Shown: piece after piece, positions 10,425 to 21,195 of the stretch | Layout: each line of letters opens with the position of its first letter | Numbering within the stretch: position 1 is the stretch's first letter | Source of the DNA: Lithodes maja | Taxonomy: Eukaryota; Arthropoda; Malacostraca; Decapoda; Lithodidae | Assembly: GCA_037953745.1 (NCBI GenBank) | Contig: JBAKBP010001408.1 | Coordinates: forward strand, 124,001-188,000 | DNA: 64,000 nucleotides | Direction of reading: 5' to 3' | Made by a program: the position numbers and the translations under genes | Notes under the pieces: model-generated | What the model saw: the letters and a program-made list of their open reading frames with translations, nothing else | Database searches by the model: none | Told to the model about the DNA's origin: nothing

Positions 10425-10764
10425 CATAATTTATGCCCGGTGGAGGCTCTAATCAAGTTTATGAGGGTGTCACAGCCTCAACAACAAGGAGCCCTATGGG
10501 TCAATAATACAGGTACGCGCATCACGAGGAGAAAATTGGCTTCCTTACTCATAGATGTAAACAGGGAAAGTAACCCTGGAGTAATGGGCCGAGCTCATGA
10601 CATCAGGAAATGGGCAGTCTCTTTGCGTTTTTTACAAAATTATTCAATAGAGGATATTACTAATACCAAATTGTGGGCTTCCAATCATACTTTCTTAACT
10701 CGGTATCTGTCTGTGGCCCTAGATAAACCAAAAATGACCTGTGTGGCCTTGCATCAGCGGGTCT
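10425..10764 (+). pseudogene. Tyrosine recombinase, catalytic C-terminal part
   Basis: The block His-Asp-Ile-Arg-Lys-Trp-Ala at about 10597-10617 matches the HxxR motif. Ser-Asn-His-Thr-Phe-Leu-Thr-Arg-Tyr-Leu at about 10680-10710 holds the likely catalytic tyrosine, as in DIRS recombinases. Thr-Arg-Ile-Thr-Arg-Arg-Lys-Leu lies upstream. The segment is separated from the N-terminal domain by decayed sequence and the foldback element. The stop is TAG at 10764-10766. Confidence 0.75.
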
Positions 10765-11274
10765 AGTAGGTCCATGTGCTATTTTAATTTAAGTGAAAAT
10801 AAGGGGGGGGGGGGGTTTACTGGAGAGCTTAAGACATCATTCTAGACCCTCCTCCTGACTATGTGATAAGATCACGAACTGTGATACTTTATAAGTCGAG
10901 CTGGTTCTACAGCTCAAGACAATTTTATGTTTAATATATAAGATAACTATCAGAGTTGTAACTAGAAGATAGTAAATGAAAGTGTATAAACTTTATACTA
11001 TGTACAAAGTTATTTAAAGGACATCAAAACATATTCATATCATTTATGTTCCTTGAACATCAAACCTAGTGAATCTCAATGTGATATTCTTTCTAATGTA
11101 CCTGAATGGTAATTTTAAGCAGATTTTCTTTGAAGTAACGCATTTCCCATGTATTTTTTATTGTATGTAAGCAATACACACTTAATTTGTCATATGATTC
11201 TTTTTCTCTACCTATAGGTATTTGTTAGTGGTATGATATTGTCACGAATGTCCCCCTCCAGTCTTGAGATATCA

Positions 11275-11785
11275 GGCATATCGTCAATGATGGAGGGGCC
11301 ACTAATAAATTATAGATTCGAGTCCCGGAGGGAAGAATGAAAACCTAATATTTAGTAGTGGCCCCGAAATCATTGACGATGTAGGGCCCTCCTTTCCATC
11401 CCTCCCCTTCCCATTCATTTGATGTCTTAAGTTTAGTCTTGATATATCATTGAAGGAGGAATGGAGACGCTTGGTTCAGCGTCTGGGCTAGAATCCACAT
11501 AAGACATCCACGATCTGGAAAGCCTTAATATAACACAATTTAAGTTAATTTGTATTTTTTTATGAAGTTTTTTCGTAGTGAGTATTCAATCGTAAAGAGG
11601 ATTCCATAAGAGAATTAGCGATACACTTATGATGAGGACTTTCTCCCTGCGGTGGGGTTTTCAAACACGCTGACCGCGGGTGCTTGAAAGAGGACTATTA
11701 TACTAATAGGCATATCGTCAATGATTTCGGGGCCACTAATAAATATTAGGTTTTCATTCTTCCCTCCGGGACTCAAACCTATAAT
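11275..11785. repeat. DIRS-like 3' terminal inverted repeats
   Basis: Sequence at 11312-11383 recurs in inverted orientation at 11707-11780. Shared blocks include GGCCACTA, GTCCCGGAGGGAAGAATG and CCTAATATTTAGTAG. A further partial copy of ATCGTCAATGAT starts at 11279. Placed just after the recombinase, this suits the inverted and internally complementary repeats of DIRS-type elements. Confidence 0.6.
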
Positions 11786-11984
11786 TTGTTAATTAACTGG
11801 AAATTGGTGCATACATTATTTAATTTATTGAAAATGCAATACAATTTTTATTTATCAAAATTAATTATTGACCATTAATGTTATTGTTTTATTCCTATTT
11901 AAGAAATATATTGGCAATCTTCAGGTTGTAGCTGTAGATCGAGGCATTAATATAAAAAACACAGCCTGATCATCTGAACACCTA

Positions 11985-12515
11985 TTTCAAAGGATTGGTG
12001 AAGGTGGTTAATTACATCAAATCGTCAGCAGTGAACACCAGGCTGTTCAGAAAATTATGCCAGGACATTGGTTCCGATTTTGAGGTGTTGCTGTTCTACA
12101 TTTCTGTATGGTGGTTGTCAGCAGGGAACGTAGCCAACAAAATTCTTGAACTGAGAGAAGAATTGATTATATTTCTCCAGTCTCAAGGAAAAGAGGATTT
12201 TAAAAATATGCTAACACAGTCAGAATTAGAACTTGTATACCTTGTTGATATTTTTGGAATCTTGAACAAACCGAATCTTCAGCTGCAAGGGAAAGGTGCA
12301 TATCTGTTCTCTCACCAAGGCATAATCAAAGCTTTCCTTGAGAAATTAGAACTCTGGATTGAACGAGTCGAATGTAAAAATGTGGTTCAATTTCCATGTG
12401 TGAATGCCATGATTGGGGAAAAGGAAGCCATTCAGATGCAAATTCTCAAGCATTTACGAAAGCTGCAAGATGAATTTCAGCGATACTTTCCAGAGGTGGA
12501 CATGGCAAGGGATGG
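11985..12515 (+). pseudogene. hAT-derived ZBED5/GTF2IRD2-like protein, first part
   Basis: About 175 residues resemble the hAT-transposase-derived region of ZBED5, FAM200 and GTF2IRD2 proteins. Blocks are Val-Lys-Val-Val-Asn-Tyr-Ile-Lys-Ser, Asn-Thr-Arg-Leu-Phe, Trp-Trp-Leu-Ser-Ala-Gly-Asn-Val, Leu-Arg-Glu-Glu-Leu, Leu-Val-Asp-Ile-Phe and Leu-Asn-Lys-Pro-Asn-Leu-Gln-Leu-Gln-Gly. No BED zinc finger and no start codon context is present, so it is a 3' fragment. The frame is cut at about 12515 by a LINE; its continuation is at 14195-14530. Confidence 0.8.
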
Positions 12516-14192
12516 GTTATCTTACTTAATTTTAATTCGCCTGAAATTCCCTCACTTAAGATCCACACCAGACATGTCAAAACTATTTTGCAGAATCTCT
12601 CGGTAGATAAGGCTCCTGGTCCAAATGAAATTCCTCCAATAGTACTTAAGAATTGCTCCTTGGTGCTCGCTCCTGTATTGGCAAAAATTTGCCGTCTGTG
12701 TACTCATACCTCATGCTTCCCAGTACCCTGGAAAGAAGCAAACATCCATCCAGTTCCTAAAAAAGGTGCCTCTTCAGATCCATCAAACTACAGACCAATA
12801 GCTAAAACTTCCACTCTTGGTAAAGTCTTTGAAATTATATTAAATAATCACATAATTAAGCATCTTGAGAATAATAAATTAATCAGTGATAGGCAATATG
12901 GTTTTAGACGATGTCGATCAACTGCAGACATGCTTTGCCTTCTTACGCATCAAATCAACCAAGCTACAGACCAACATGGTGAAACACATACAATAGCACT
13001 GGATATATCAAAGGCATTTGATAGAGTCTGGCATCAATCCTTATTGTCGAAGATGTCCCACTACGGCCTTGCATCATTAGTTCCACTAATTTCTTCTTAC
13101 CTTCATAACAGAAAAATACGTGTAATGGTAGATGGCCTTTATTCTCAATTTCACTCAATAAATGCTGGTGTTTCCCAGGGATCAGTTTTGGCCCCAATTC
13201 TGTTCCTCATTCATATCAATGATCTCATATCTACCACTCATAATCCAATACATTCCTACGCAGATGACTCAACACTCCACAGTTCCTTCACATTTACCAA
13301 TTCTTTCACCCAACCCGATCTTATAAATTCAAAAATAAACACTGCAATTTCTCTGAACCAGGACCTTTCTAGAATTAATGGATGGGGACAAAAGAATCTA
13401 GTTTCCTTTAATGCACAGAAAACCAAGTACATTCAATTTTCTAACCGACAGAATCTCACTGACTCCCATATATTTGTTAATGATGTAAATATTCCCACTT
13501 CCCCTAGTATTGACATTCTCGGTGTAACATTAACTACTAACTTGAGCTGGACACATTATGTTAGAAGCATTGCTAAGAATGCCTCTAAACAACTGGGACT
13601 CCTGTACAGAGTTCGAGAATTCTTCACTGACGAGCAGTTGGCCGTGATATATAAAAGTCATGTGCGTTCTCAGATGGATTACTGTTCACCTCTGTGGGGT
13701 GGAAGTGGAGTGGTTGCATTGAGGCAGTTGGACAAAATTCAAAATAAAGCTATTAGATTAATCAATAACCCTGCAATCACACAGGACCTTCCTACATTAT
13801 CCATACGAAGAAACGTTGCATCCCTTGCATTATTCTACAGATATTTTAACAGCAATTGTTCCGAGGAACTTGCTTCAATTGTGCCGCCTCTCCACATCTT
13901 TCCCCGTAGAACTAGGGCAGCTGAGAGCGCCCATGAATTTACACTTTCTCCTCCACAATGCAGAACTTCTGCTTATCAGAATTCATTTATCCCCAGAGCT
14001 ACTACTCTTTGGAATTCACTTCCCTCGAATTGCTTTCCACAAACTTACAATCTACAAATGTTTAAATCCAGTTGTTACAAACATTTTATGAATGGAGGAT
14101 GCCTTTAGGCACATGGACCCTTTTGTTTTATCTGTGTTTTTCCTTCCTCCGTTCATTGTCTCTTTAAAAAAAAGAAAAAAAAAGAAAAAATC
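12516..14192 (+). mobile_element. Jockey-like LINE inside hAT-like gene
   Basis: A 5'-truncated LINE lies in the same orientation as the interrupted hAT-like gene. It begins shortly before the RT domain and ends in an A-rich tail (14166-14192). Host-like coding sequence resumes directly after the tail. I could not fix the target duplication. The RT is the same family as at 634-4848 but clearly diverged from it. Confidence 0.85.
12530..14108 (+). CDS. LINE reverse transcriptase (5'-truncated, RT intact)
   Basis: The frame is open for over 520 codons with no stop. In order it shows Lys-Ala-Pro-Gly-Pro-Asn-Glu-Ile-Pro-Pro, Pro-Val-Pro-Lys-Lys-Gly, Asn-Tyr-Arg-Pro-Ile-Ala, Ser-Asp-Arg-Gln-Tyr-Gly-Phe-Arg, Ala-Leu-Asp-Ile-Ser-Lys-Ala-Phe-Asp-Arg-Val-Trp-His, Gly-Val-Ser-Gln-Gly-Ser-Val-Leu-Ala-Pro and catalytic Tyr-Ala-Asp-Asp (13258-13269). 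The thumb and C-terminal Leu-Trp-Asn-Ser-Leu-Pro block follow. It is the best preserved LINE RT in the window. Without its endonuclease it cannot be autonomous. The start given is the left limit of similarity, not a start codon. Confidence 0.9.
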
Positions 14193-14194
14193 TT

Positions 14195-14530
14195 TCAACA
14201 GGAATCCATTCGCAACAGATGTTTATAGTGTTCCAGAAGATCTTCAGGAGGAATTCTTGGGTCTGAAAAATGATTTAGCTGCTCAAGATGTGTACCAGGG
14301 GTCTTCAATGGATTTTTTTTTTTGGGCCAGTATGATTGGTACTTTTCCAAATCTATCAACACATGCAGTCAGATGTTTGTTGGCTATGCATTATTTATTA
14401 TTACTCAAACATGAAATGTTCCACAATATTTGTTTTATTGAGCTGATCGTCCGCGGCCTGAAACGAGTTGAGAACCACTGCACTCGTGAGAGTAATTTCT
14501 GGAGATGGTCTTTCCAATCTCATCTGAGAC
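14195..14530 (+). pseudogene. hAT-derived ZBED5/GTF2IRD2-like protein, last part
   Basis: After the LINE tail the frame resumes with Arg-Asn-Pro-Phe and Leu-Gln-Glu-Glu-Phe-Leu-Gly-Leu-Lys-Asn-Asp. It continues with Phe-Trp-Ala-Ser and Phe-Pro-Asn-Leu-Ser-Thr-His-Ala-Val-Arg. This is the order of the C-terminal hAT dimerisation region in ZBED5-like proteins. The end (Leu-Lys-Arg-Val-Glu-Asn-His-Cys, near 14460-14485) is degenerate, with frame changes around 14290-14400. Together with 11985-12515 it forms one interrupted pseudogene. Confidence 0.75.
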
Positions 14531-14539
14531 TGAGTGTCT

Positions 14540-15571
14540 CGTCTCACCCGCGACATTGACATTAACACACGCACACACACCAATCGGGGGAAACCTCGAT
14601 GACGTATACAGACTAATAGCATACAAAACAAAGCCACTCCAACAGCTTCCTCTCTCTCCAACACCCCTTCTCCCCTCTCTATACTCTTCAGAACAATAGG
14701 AAAAGTAGAAACTAGCTACAAGGTGCCGTTGTAAAGGCTTATCCCTCATTACCTTCACCTTATCTTACCTTACATAAACAAAGAGAATATTGATCAAATG
14801 ATCCGCACACATGCACAGACGCACGCACACACATTCTATAACGGACCAGAAAACTTGTCTTTGATTTTGAGTTCCTCACATGGCAACTACAAAGCTACGA
14901 TTTTTACCATTCTCAAGCTGAATGATGTTACATGATCATGATTCTTGGTTGGTTGTTGAATGTTTATTAATTATAGAGATAAGCAGGTATAAAACAGGCG
15001 TATTAGCACCAAATATGCCAGGCCGAGCGAGTGGCACTTGATTTGAACCTGTATTAACATGGATATTCCATGTATAACTTCCCTACATCCTCTAAACTCT
15101 TATGTTAATGGCCTACAATGAACAAATGAGTAAGTTTAATTATATTTTCTGTCTCTTTAAACTTCTCGCGCACATGAGGACGCGATTGCGTCCTAAGGCA
15201 CTTTTGCCCTCACACATGGGTGGACGCAATCACATCCATAAGCTTTTACGAATTCGGTAAAACCACACTAAAGATGCGATCACGTCCATTTTTGGACAGG
15301 GAATTGATGGTAGACTAGTCTATATGTGGGGATATCTGGCAACCCTCTACTGAGTCATGGCTGGGTGAACGGGAACAAAGAGGAAACCTCAGCTGCCAAG
15401 AAAGTGTGTCGCCTGACCATGGAAACTTTACACACTTTTTGAGAGAGACATGAGATGGTTAATTGTATAAGTAATATGGCTTTTATCAGTCAGTTTTGTT
15501 GCCTAAGCATTATTATCTTACAAAATGTGTACCATGCTTTCTTTCCACTACCCACAAATTTACTGTAGTAC

Positions 15572-15625
<54 letters not shown>

Positions 15626-16100
15626 TGTATATATATTATTATTTTGTTGTTGACACTTTTGCATCTCATTAGGTCCAGGTGCGTCTCCTTTTAATTTCGT
15701 GATAAATAGGAGACGTGTGTCTTATGTATTCTCTCTCAAAAACAATAACAGATACAACCATGTTTTGGAATGTAATTTGTTGGTATTTGCCCCCCCCCTC
15801 TCCCCCCCCCCCCCCCCCCCCACTATCCCCAAATTCTACTATATTATAGGCCGGCAGAAGTAATTCGACATACAATAATAAGTACCCATTCTGTCTGCAT
15901 TGGGCATCGTACCCTACTGTATGTTATAAAGAAACATAAGCGTAAGTTGATGATTCATGGTATCATTTGCCAAATGTCTAACACTGCCTTTATTTTGATA
16001 TTTCAGCGTGTTAATTGGTGGGATTACAACACTACTAGCAGCCAATCTACGTCTAAGAAGGTTATTCCAGTTATGTGTATAGTATCTACTTATTTAGGCT
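14540..16100. other. Non-coding stretch with simple repeats
   Basis: No gene was recognised. Contents are short CA/CACG runs (14563-14832), a (TA)n tract at about 15574-15643 and a poly-C tract at 15788-15822. A block near 15170-15300 holds three variants of a GGACGCGATTGCGTCC-like motif, possibly a decayed terminal repeat of a transposon. Confidence 0.5.
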
Positions 16101-16618
16101 AGTTGCGATATTCACACCTATCTACCTATCTATTAAACCCTATCTATGTACTTGTATTATCAATCTGCTTGTATTCTCTGTCTGTTTGTCTATCTGTGTG
16201 TAGATATAGCCATCTATCTAGTTAAGTTACCTATGTATATCTATCTATCTAACTGTATTTTTATCTTTCTGTCTGTCTATCTATCTACCTATAACTATGG
16301 ATATCTATCTATGTACCTGTACTTCATTATGTATGCCTGTTTGTGTATCTATCGATCTTTATAAATATTTGTTTACATTTTGATCTATGTATTTAGTTAA
16401 ATTATCTATGTATATATTTATCTATCTACCTGTCTGTCGCTGTGGTTGTCTACCTGGTTACCAGTCTATCTCAATATTTACCTGTCTAACTATATACAAA
16501 TAATATGTACTGTATATCTCCTCTATATCTTGACTGTTTGGCTGCTTTTCTATCTATCAATGTTTACCTGTGTCTGTCAGTGTCCGTATCTCTATATAAA
16601 GCTTCCCGTCTATCTATA
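16100..16618 (+). repeat. Degenerate (CTAT)n microsatellite region
   Basis: About 500 bases dominated by imperfect CTAT/CTGT tetranucleotide repeats. Frames through it are low-complexity Tyr/Leu/Ser strings and are not genes. Confidence 0.8.
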
Positions 16619-16675
16619 TTAAGGGTAGGTATTTGGCTTACTATTAATTTAAATATGCACACTTATATATATATA

Positions 16676-16738
<63 letters not shown>

Positions 16739-17032
16739 GTATTAGTTTCCTCCCTAGTTTTCCATCATGCTTAAAAGATGTACTTGTGCATTTTTCGGTA
16801 GAAATATGTCCTGGACGAATGCCGAGTCTTCCAAATTTGCAGGCTCGCTATTGCTTTCTAGTAATAACATCAAAACGTTAATGGCACAAAAAGTCTTAAT
16901 ATTTACAAAGAAATGGGGTGAAAAGTCATATTATCTCCAAAATAATGGACGGAACGTCTTAAAATGTCAAAACTAATGGAGCCAAACAAGGGGGAGAAGG
17001 GGATCCAGGAAGAAAACAATACCTCCCCTTAA
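16619..17032 (+). mobile_element. TTAA MITE, family B
   Basis: The left end is TTAAGGGTAGG and the right end CCTCCCCTTAA. Internal landmarks are shared with family B copies elsewhere: AGTTTCCTCCCTAG, a TTTTTCGGTAGAAATATGTCCTGG block and GGGGAGAAGGGGATCCAG. A (TA)n tract expanded at 16661-16733. A short inverted terminal repeat and TTAA at both ends point to piggyBac-like mobilisation. Confidence 0.65.
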
Positions 17033-17140
17033 GGTGAGGCTGATGGACTGTTGAGGTTAAGGTGAGGCTGATGGACTGTTGAGGTTAAGGTGAGGCTGAT
17101 GGACTGTTGAGGTTAAGGTGAGGCTGATGGACTGTTGAGG
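17029..17140 (+). repeat. 28-bp tandem repeat, 4 copies
   Basis: Four head-to-tail copies of a 28-base unit starting TTAAGGTGAGGCTGATGG (starts at 17029, 17057, 17085 and 17113) run directly into the next MITE at 17141. Each unit begins with TTAA, the MITE target. Confidence 0.9.
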
Positions 17141-17520
17141 TTAAGGGGAGATGGGTCGTTTTTCTGCTCCCCTGTCACCCTCGTGTTAAGCCCCATTTGT
17201 TTTAAAATTATAAGTAGTTCGACCCATTGGTTTGGCGATTTTAACACCTTTCGCCCCATTTCGTTGTCAATTTTATGACCATTCGTGCCATTTAGGTGTC
17301 GATAATTTCCTGGCGAGTGATAGCGAGCCGTAACTATTAAGAGAAACCGGCCTTCGGCCAGGACATTTTGCTACCGAAAAATGTACAAATTTATCTTGAA
17401 GGGGGGTTTAGGGCGTGTTTTTCTAAGCTTGTTTGAGGTCTAACGAAAAAACTAATAAATCAAAGAATAAATGAATTAATAGAAACCAATAAAAAACCAA
17501 CCTCGTCCGTCTCCCCTTAA
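17141..17520 (+). mobile_element. TTAA MITE, family B
   Basis: Starts TTAAGGGGAGATGGG and ends CCGTCTCCCCTTAA, giving an imperfect terminal inverted repeat inside TTAA. It contains the family landmarks GTTTAGCCCC-like, TCCTGGCGAG, CGGCCTTCGGCC and TCTAAGCTTGTTTGAGGTCTA. Its right end is absorbed into the 88-bp tandem array that follows. Confidence 0.75.
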
Positions 17521-17940
17521 TGAAGACAATGGACGGTCATTTGTTATGTCCCCACCTTGATTATTCAGCTAGTACGATGATTAAACAACCTCGTCCGTCT
17601 CCCCTTAATGAAGACAATGGACGGTCATTTGTTATGTCCCCACCTTGATTATTCAGCTAGTACGATGATTAAACAACCTCGTCCGTCTCCCCTTAATGAA
17701 GACAATGGACGGTCATTTGTTATGTCCCCACCTTGATTATTCAGCTAGTACGATGATTAAACAACCTCGTCCGTCTCCCCTTAATGAAGACAATGGACGG
17801 TCATTTGTTATGTCCCCACCTTGATTATTCAGCTAGTACGATGATTAAACAACCTCGTCCGTCTCCCCTTAATGAAGACAATGGACGGTCATTTGTTATG
17901 TCCCCACCTTGATTATTCAGCTAGTACGATGATTAAATAG
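17501..17940 (+). repeat. 88-bp tandem repeat, 5 copies
   Basis: Five copies of an 88-base unit start at 17501, 17589, 17677, 17765 and 17853, and look identical base for base in the inner copies. Each unit contains the terminal CCTCGTCCGTCTCCCCTTAA of the preceding MITE, then AATGGACGGTCATTTG and ATTCAGCTAGTACGATG. The array therefore grew from the MITE-flank junction. Confidence 0.95.
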
Positions 17941-18006
17941 CCAAATATGTGGTTGACTACTAAACAATACTATGAGGCAAAGATGTAGCAGGTTCTTCTT
18001 ATTATA

Positions 18007-18240
18007 TTAACCCCTTCAGTACCGATCACGTCTTTCTTATTTGATTCAGCAACATTTACACGATTATATAAAGCTTACAAAATATATATGATAGCTTACG
18101 AAATATATATGGTAGCTAAAAGGATTAATTGAGATGGTTTGTAACATTTTAATTGTAGACGTCCTTCCTAAGCTTAATCAAATCGTCTACTACTTGCCAG
18201 AATATAATGGAAAAGACGTTGCCGGTACAGAAGGGGTTAA
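18007..18240 (+). mobile_element. TTAA MITE, family A
   Basis: A 234-base element runs from TTAACCCCTTCAGTACC to GGTACAGAAGGGGTTAA. Terminal inverted repeats are about 28 bases and include a GACGT core. Both ends carry TTAA, as for piggyBac-type elements. It has no coding capacity. It shares the TTAA at 18237-18240 with the next family A copy. Confidence 0.85.
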
Positions 18241-18817
18241 CCCCTTCTGTACCGGCGACTTATTTTTCAAATGTTATTCTAGATATAGCTAAGCGATTTT
18301 GTGCAGTTTAAGAAGAGTTTGTAGTAGTGAAAAGGGTTAAGGGGAGGCAGACCGTTTGTCTGGACCCCCTTCTCCCTAATGTTTAGCCCCACTAGTTTTG
18401 AAATTATAACACGCTCGGCCCATTAGTTTGGCGATTTTAACACCTTTCCCCCCATTTCGTTGTCAATTTTAAGACCTTTCGTGCCATTTAGGTATCGATT
18501 GTTTCCTGGCGAGCGATAGCGAGACTGCAATTTTAAGAGGAACCGGCCTTGGGCCGGCAAATGTTTCTTCCGAAAAATGTACACATTTATCTTGACGGGG
18601 GGGGGGGGGGGGGGGGGGTTTCTAAGCTTGATGGAGGTCTAGGGAGGAAACTATAAAAGATATATGAATAAATTAATTAATAGACCAAACAAACGGTCTG
18701 CCTGCCCTTAAGTGGGATAGTTCAAAGTCCGTTGATTGTTGGAGGTCCATTTCAAACTGAATAATATCGTCTAATTGTAGCCAAAGTAACGTATGTCACC
18801 GGAACAGAAGGGGTTAA
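18237..18817 (+). mobile_element. TTAA MITE, family A, with nested MITE
   Basis: A second family A copy starts TTAACCCCTTCTGTACC (18237) and ends CCGGAACAGAAGGGGTTAA (18817). It is interrupted at 18337-18711 by a family B MITE flanked by TTAA on both sides. Taking that out leaves an element of about 207 bases, close to the size of the neighbouring copy. Confidence 0.85.
18337..18711 (+). mobile_element. TTAA MITE, family B, nested
   Basis: Bounded by TTAA at 18337-18340 and 18708-18711, with inverted ends GGGGAGGCAGACCGTTTGTC and AACGGTCTGCCTGCCC. A 19-G run lies near 18598-18618. Its presence within a family A MITE gives the insertion order A, then B. Confidence 0.85.
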
Positions 18818-18946
18818 TTATTGATAATTCTGCTGCTAAGGGATTGAATTTAGCAGGTGAAGTAATAAGGATTATAGAAAGTATCCATGGTCCCAATCCA
18901 GCACCCCTCGGACAAGTTGTGCTCCATACAATAATATATGATGTGT

Positions 18947-19942
18947 TTAAGGGGGTACTGTTTGTTTTTAGTCTAACTATATATTAAGTGATTTATGTTT
19001 GACTTTCCTAGCTAGACCTCCATCAAGCGTTAAGGGAGCCCACCTCAATTTTTTACTCTTTCACTTTCTTTCTCTTTGGCTTTTATCCATTCGGCCCCAT
19101 TCAACTAACTGTTTTACGACGTTTACCTCCATCCAGGTGTCAATGTTTTCCTGGTGAGCGCTAGCGAGCCAGTATATATATTTTCATTTTGAGAGCAAGC
19201 TAAATTTTTACATTTTTCGATAGAAAAATTTCTCCGGCAAAGCCGGATTTCTCTATACAATGCTGGCTCGCTATCGTTCGCCAGAAAGATATCGACACCT
19301 GGATGGGGATAAACGTCTTAAAACAGTTGGCTGAATGGGGCCGAATGAATAAAAGCCAGAGAAAGAGAGAAAAGGAGAGGAAGAGAAAAAATGCAGGTGA
19401 CCCCCCTTAAAAAAACACCCCCAAGACCCCTTTCACCCAGGAAGTGTGATAGGCCTCACCGAAGGAGGCACGGTATTTGACCATGTGTAAAAATAACCCT
19501 TCAAATACTCTGTCAGTGCCTGGATATGTCTAAAAATGGGATGATACATGGACAGTAGTAGTATCTCACTATACCAAATCCTCCATTCCTCCTCCCCTAT
19601 ATACCCCCCCCCCCCCTCCCCCCCCCCCCCCTCCCTCTCTCTCTCTCTCTCTCTCTCCCTCAACTTGATCATTTATTTGGTCAATTTATTAGCAGTCTAT
19701 GAGTTAAAGATAAATTTGTACATTTTGTGGTAGAAAAATGTCCCGGCCAAAGGCAAGTTCCCTCCATAAATTACAGGCTCGGTATTGCTTGCTAGGAAAG
19801 GTCTTGATATTGACTAAAACATGTCGAGGCGAAAGGTCTCAAAACCGCTAAATTAATGAAACGAACGTGTTAAAATCTCAATACTAATGTGCTAAACATG
19901 ATGGGGAAGGGGATCCAGAAAATGAAACTACCTCCTCCTTAA
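18947..19942 (+). mobile_element. TTAA MITE, family B, carrying a nested MITE
   Basis: The outer copy runs from TTAAGGGGGTACTG to CCTCCTCCTTAA and contains a complete inner MITE at 19030-19410. The junction bases CATCAAGCG-TTAA and TTAA-AAAAACACCCCC match the uninterrupted CATCAAGC-TTAA-AAAAACACCCCC of the related copy at about 21276-21297. That copy acts as an empty-site control. A pyrimidine-rich tract (19605-19660) lies inside. Confidence 0.75.
19030..19410 (+). mobile_element. TTAA MITE nested in a MITE
   Basis: The left end is TTAAGGGAGCCCACCTCA and the right end GCAGGTGACCCCCCTTAA. The body is nearly self-complementary: GGCCCCATTC, CCATCCAGGTGTC and GCTAGCGAGC blocks recur inverted in the second half (19255-19345), so it could form a long hairpin of about 190-base arms. 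Confidence 0.8.
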
Positions 19943-19998
19943 ATATGCTACATAATGTTACATAGATAACTGGAAGAATAGATAGGTACGATAGTCTA

Positions 19999-20212
19999 TT
20001 AACCCATTCAGTACCAGGATGTCCTTTTCATCAAATTCTGGCAACTATTAGACGATTAAATTCAGCTAAGGAAAAACCTCTAGCAATAATAAGGCTTCAA
20101 ACTATCTCAACCAACCCTTTTAACTACCACAGATCGTTCCGAAGCTGCATAATATCGTCTAAAGACAGGTAGAATATAATATAACACACGTCGCTGGTGC
20201 TCAGAGGCAAAA
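19999..20212 (+). mobile_element. TTAA MITE, family A, decayed
   Basis: Starts TTAACCCATTCAGTACC and contains the family interior (GACGATTAAATTCAGCTA, CAACCCTTTTAACTACC). It ends around ACACACGTCGCTGG without an obvious second TTAA. The right boundary is approximate. Confidence 0.6.
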
Positions 20213-20298
20213 CAAAAACAATAACAAATCTAGCATCTCCATAAAGACAAGAACAAGTGAGCTCTAAGTTGCCACCACACCAATTCCCTGGCTGACTC

Positions 20299-21115
20299 TT
20301 AACCCCTTCTGTAAGGGCGACGTATTTTTCATTTGATTTCAGCTACATTTAGACCAGCTTGGGTGTGATATACGGTAGCTATAAGGATTCATTGGGATAG
20401 TGTGTAGCCTATTGGTCAGTACAGGGGAGGTGTGGTGGAGTGGTCATGACACTGGACTGGTAATCCAATAGTCCCGGGTTCAAATCCCGATGCATCAATG
20501 GGAAGATATTATTGCGAAGTAATTTGTGCTGCACCTAGTATCAATGCATTACCACAAAGCCCACCGAAATGCCAAAAACAATACCTTCATTGTTCCCTGA
20601 TTCAGGGTGTGATGTTCCGAGTTCGAATCCCGGGAGGATCATACGCTTTCATTAGTTTATTCAAGTGCATTGGGGTTTGTAATTGATTATTAATGTTAAG
20701 AATGGGGTGTTACTTAATTAGCACTGTATGAATATGCCCATATTCAAAATAAGCTACATGGGGTAATGCCTAGTGAGTTAATTGCTCAATAGGTGGCATT
20801 CAGAGAGTGAGTGTCCGAGTCTAGGGGGAGAGACAGTGAAGCGCGTAAGGCAAAGCAGCTTCAGAGATGGGGCTGCTTCAAGCCGTGGGCGAGCTGGTTA
20901 CAGCTCAAAACGCTTCAAATGTCTCACTCCCTAGACTGGAACGAGACCTCACAGGCTTTACCGTTGAATGTACAATTGAATGTAGAGGATCTCAGCGTAT
21001 GCCCGTGAGGGAGTAGTTGAAATATTTAAAATAAATAAAAAGCCTAATCTAAACAAAATTGCCTAATAGTTGCCAAAATATAATGGAACGGATGTCGACG
21101 GTACTGAGTGGGTTA
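20299..21115 (+). mobile_element. TTAA MITE, family A, enlarged by other repeats
   Basis: Left end TTAACCCCTTCTGTAAGG, right end GACGGTACTGAGTGGGTTA. The distance is about 800 bases instead of about 230 because a tRNA-derived SINE (20415-20640) and about 350 further bases (20645-21030) sit inside. The last TTAA base is changed. Confidence 0.6.
20415..20645 (+). repeat. tRNA-derived SINE
   Basis: A box A-like TGGTGGAGTGGTCATGAC (about 20432-20449) and a box B-like GGGTTCAAATCCCGAT (about 20476-20491) are spaced as in a tRNA, with an anticodon-like stem in between. The 5' and 3' ends do not pair as an acceptor stem. A second T-arm-like GAGTTCGAATCCCGGG occurs near 20617-20632. I read it as a SINE with a doubled tRNA-like region. 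Confidence 0.7.
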
Positions 21116-21195
21116 GTGAATGGTAAAAATATTAGCTTCAATAGTTTAACTCTTGTTGCGTTATGTGAGGTTATAGAACAATGTTTATGGTTCAG

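Larger units (their letters stand above)
7640..11790 (+). mobile_element. DIRS-like tyrosine-recombinase retrotransposon
   Basis: The element holds RT, RNase H and a tyrosine recombinase in that order, and no DDE integrase. This is the set found in DIRS/Ngaro-type elements, which use a recombinase with circular intermediates and make no target duplication. The 3' end (11275-11785) contains inverted copies of one sequence, as expected for the complex terminal repeats of DIRS elements. The coding part has frameshifts, a foldback insertion at 10154-10417 and a changed RT active site, so it is inactive. No methyltransferase domain was seen. Confidence 0.85.

Noticed and set aside
14401..14758. 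Minus-strand frames over the hAT-like C-terminus
   Set aside because: Antisense to the decayed hAT-like fragment and CA repeats; no family signal.
16505..16735. Small frames made of Tyr/Ile repeats (also 26775-27029 and 37522-37739)
   Set aside because: They translate (TA)n tracts within MITEs or LTRs.
17501..17940. Regular repeats that might suggest a CRISPR array
   Set aside because: The 88-bp units are head-to-tail and identical with no variable spacers, and the context is eukaryotic MITEs.
20432..20504. Possible tRNA gene
   Set aside because: Box A and box B are present but acceptor-stem pairing fails and a second T-arm follows; fits a tRNA-derived SINE.
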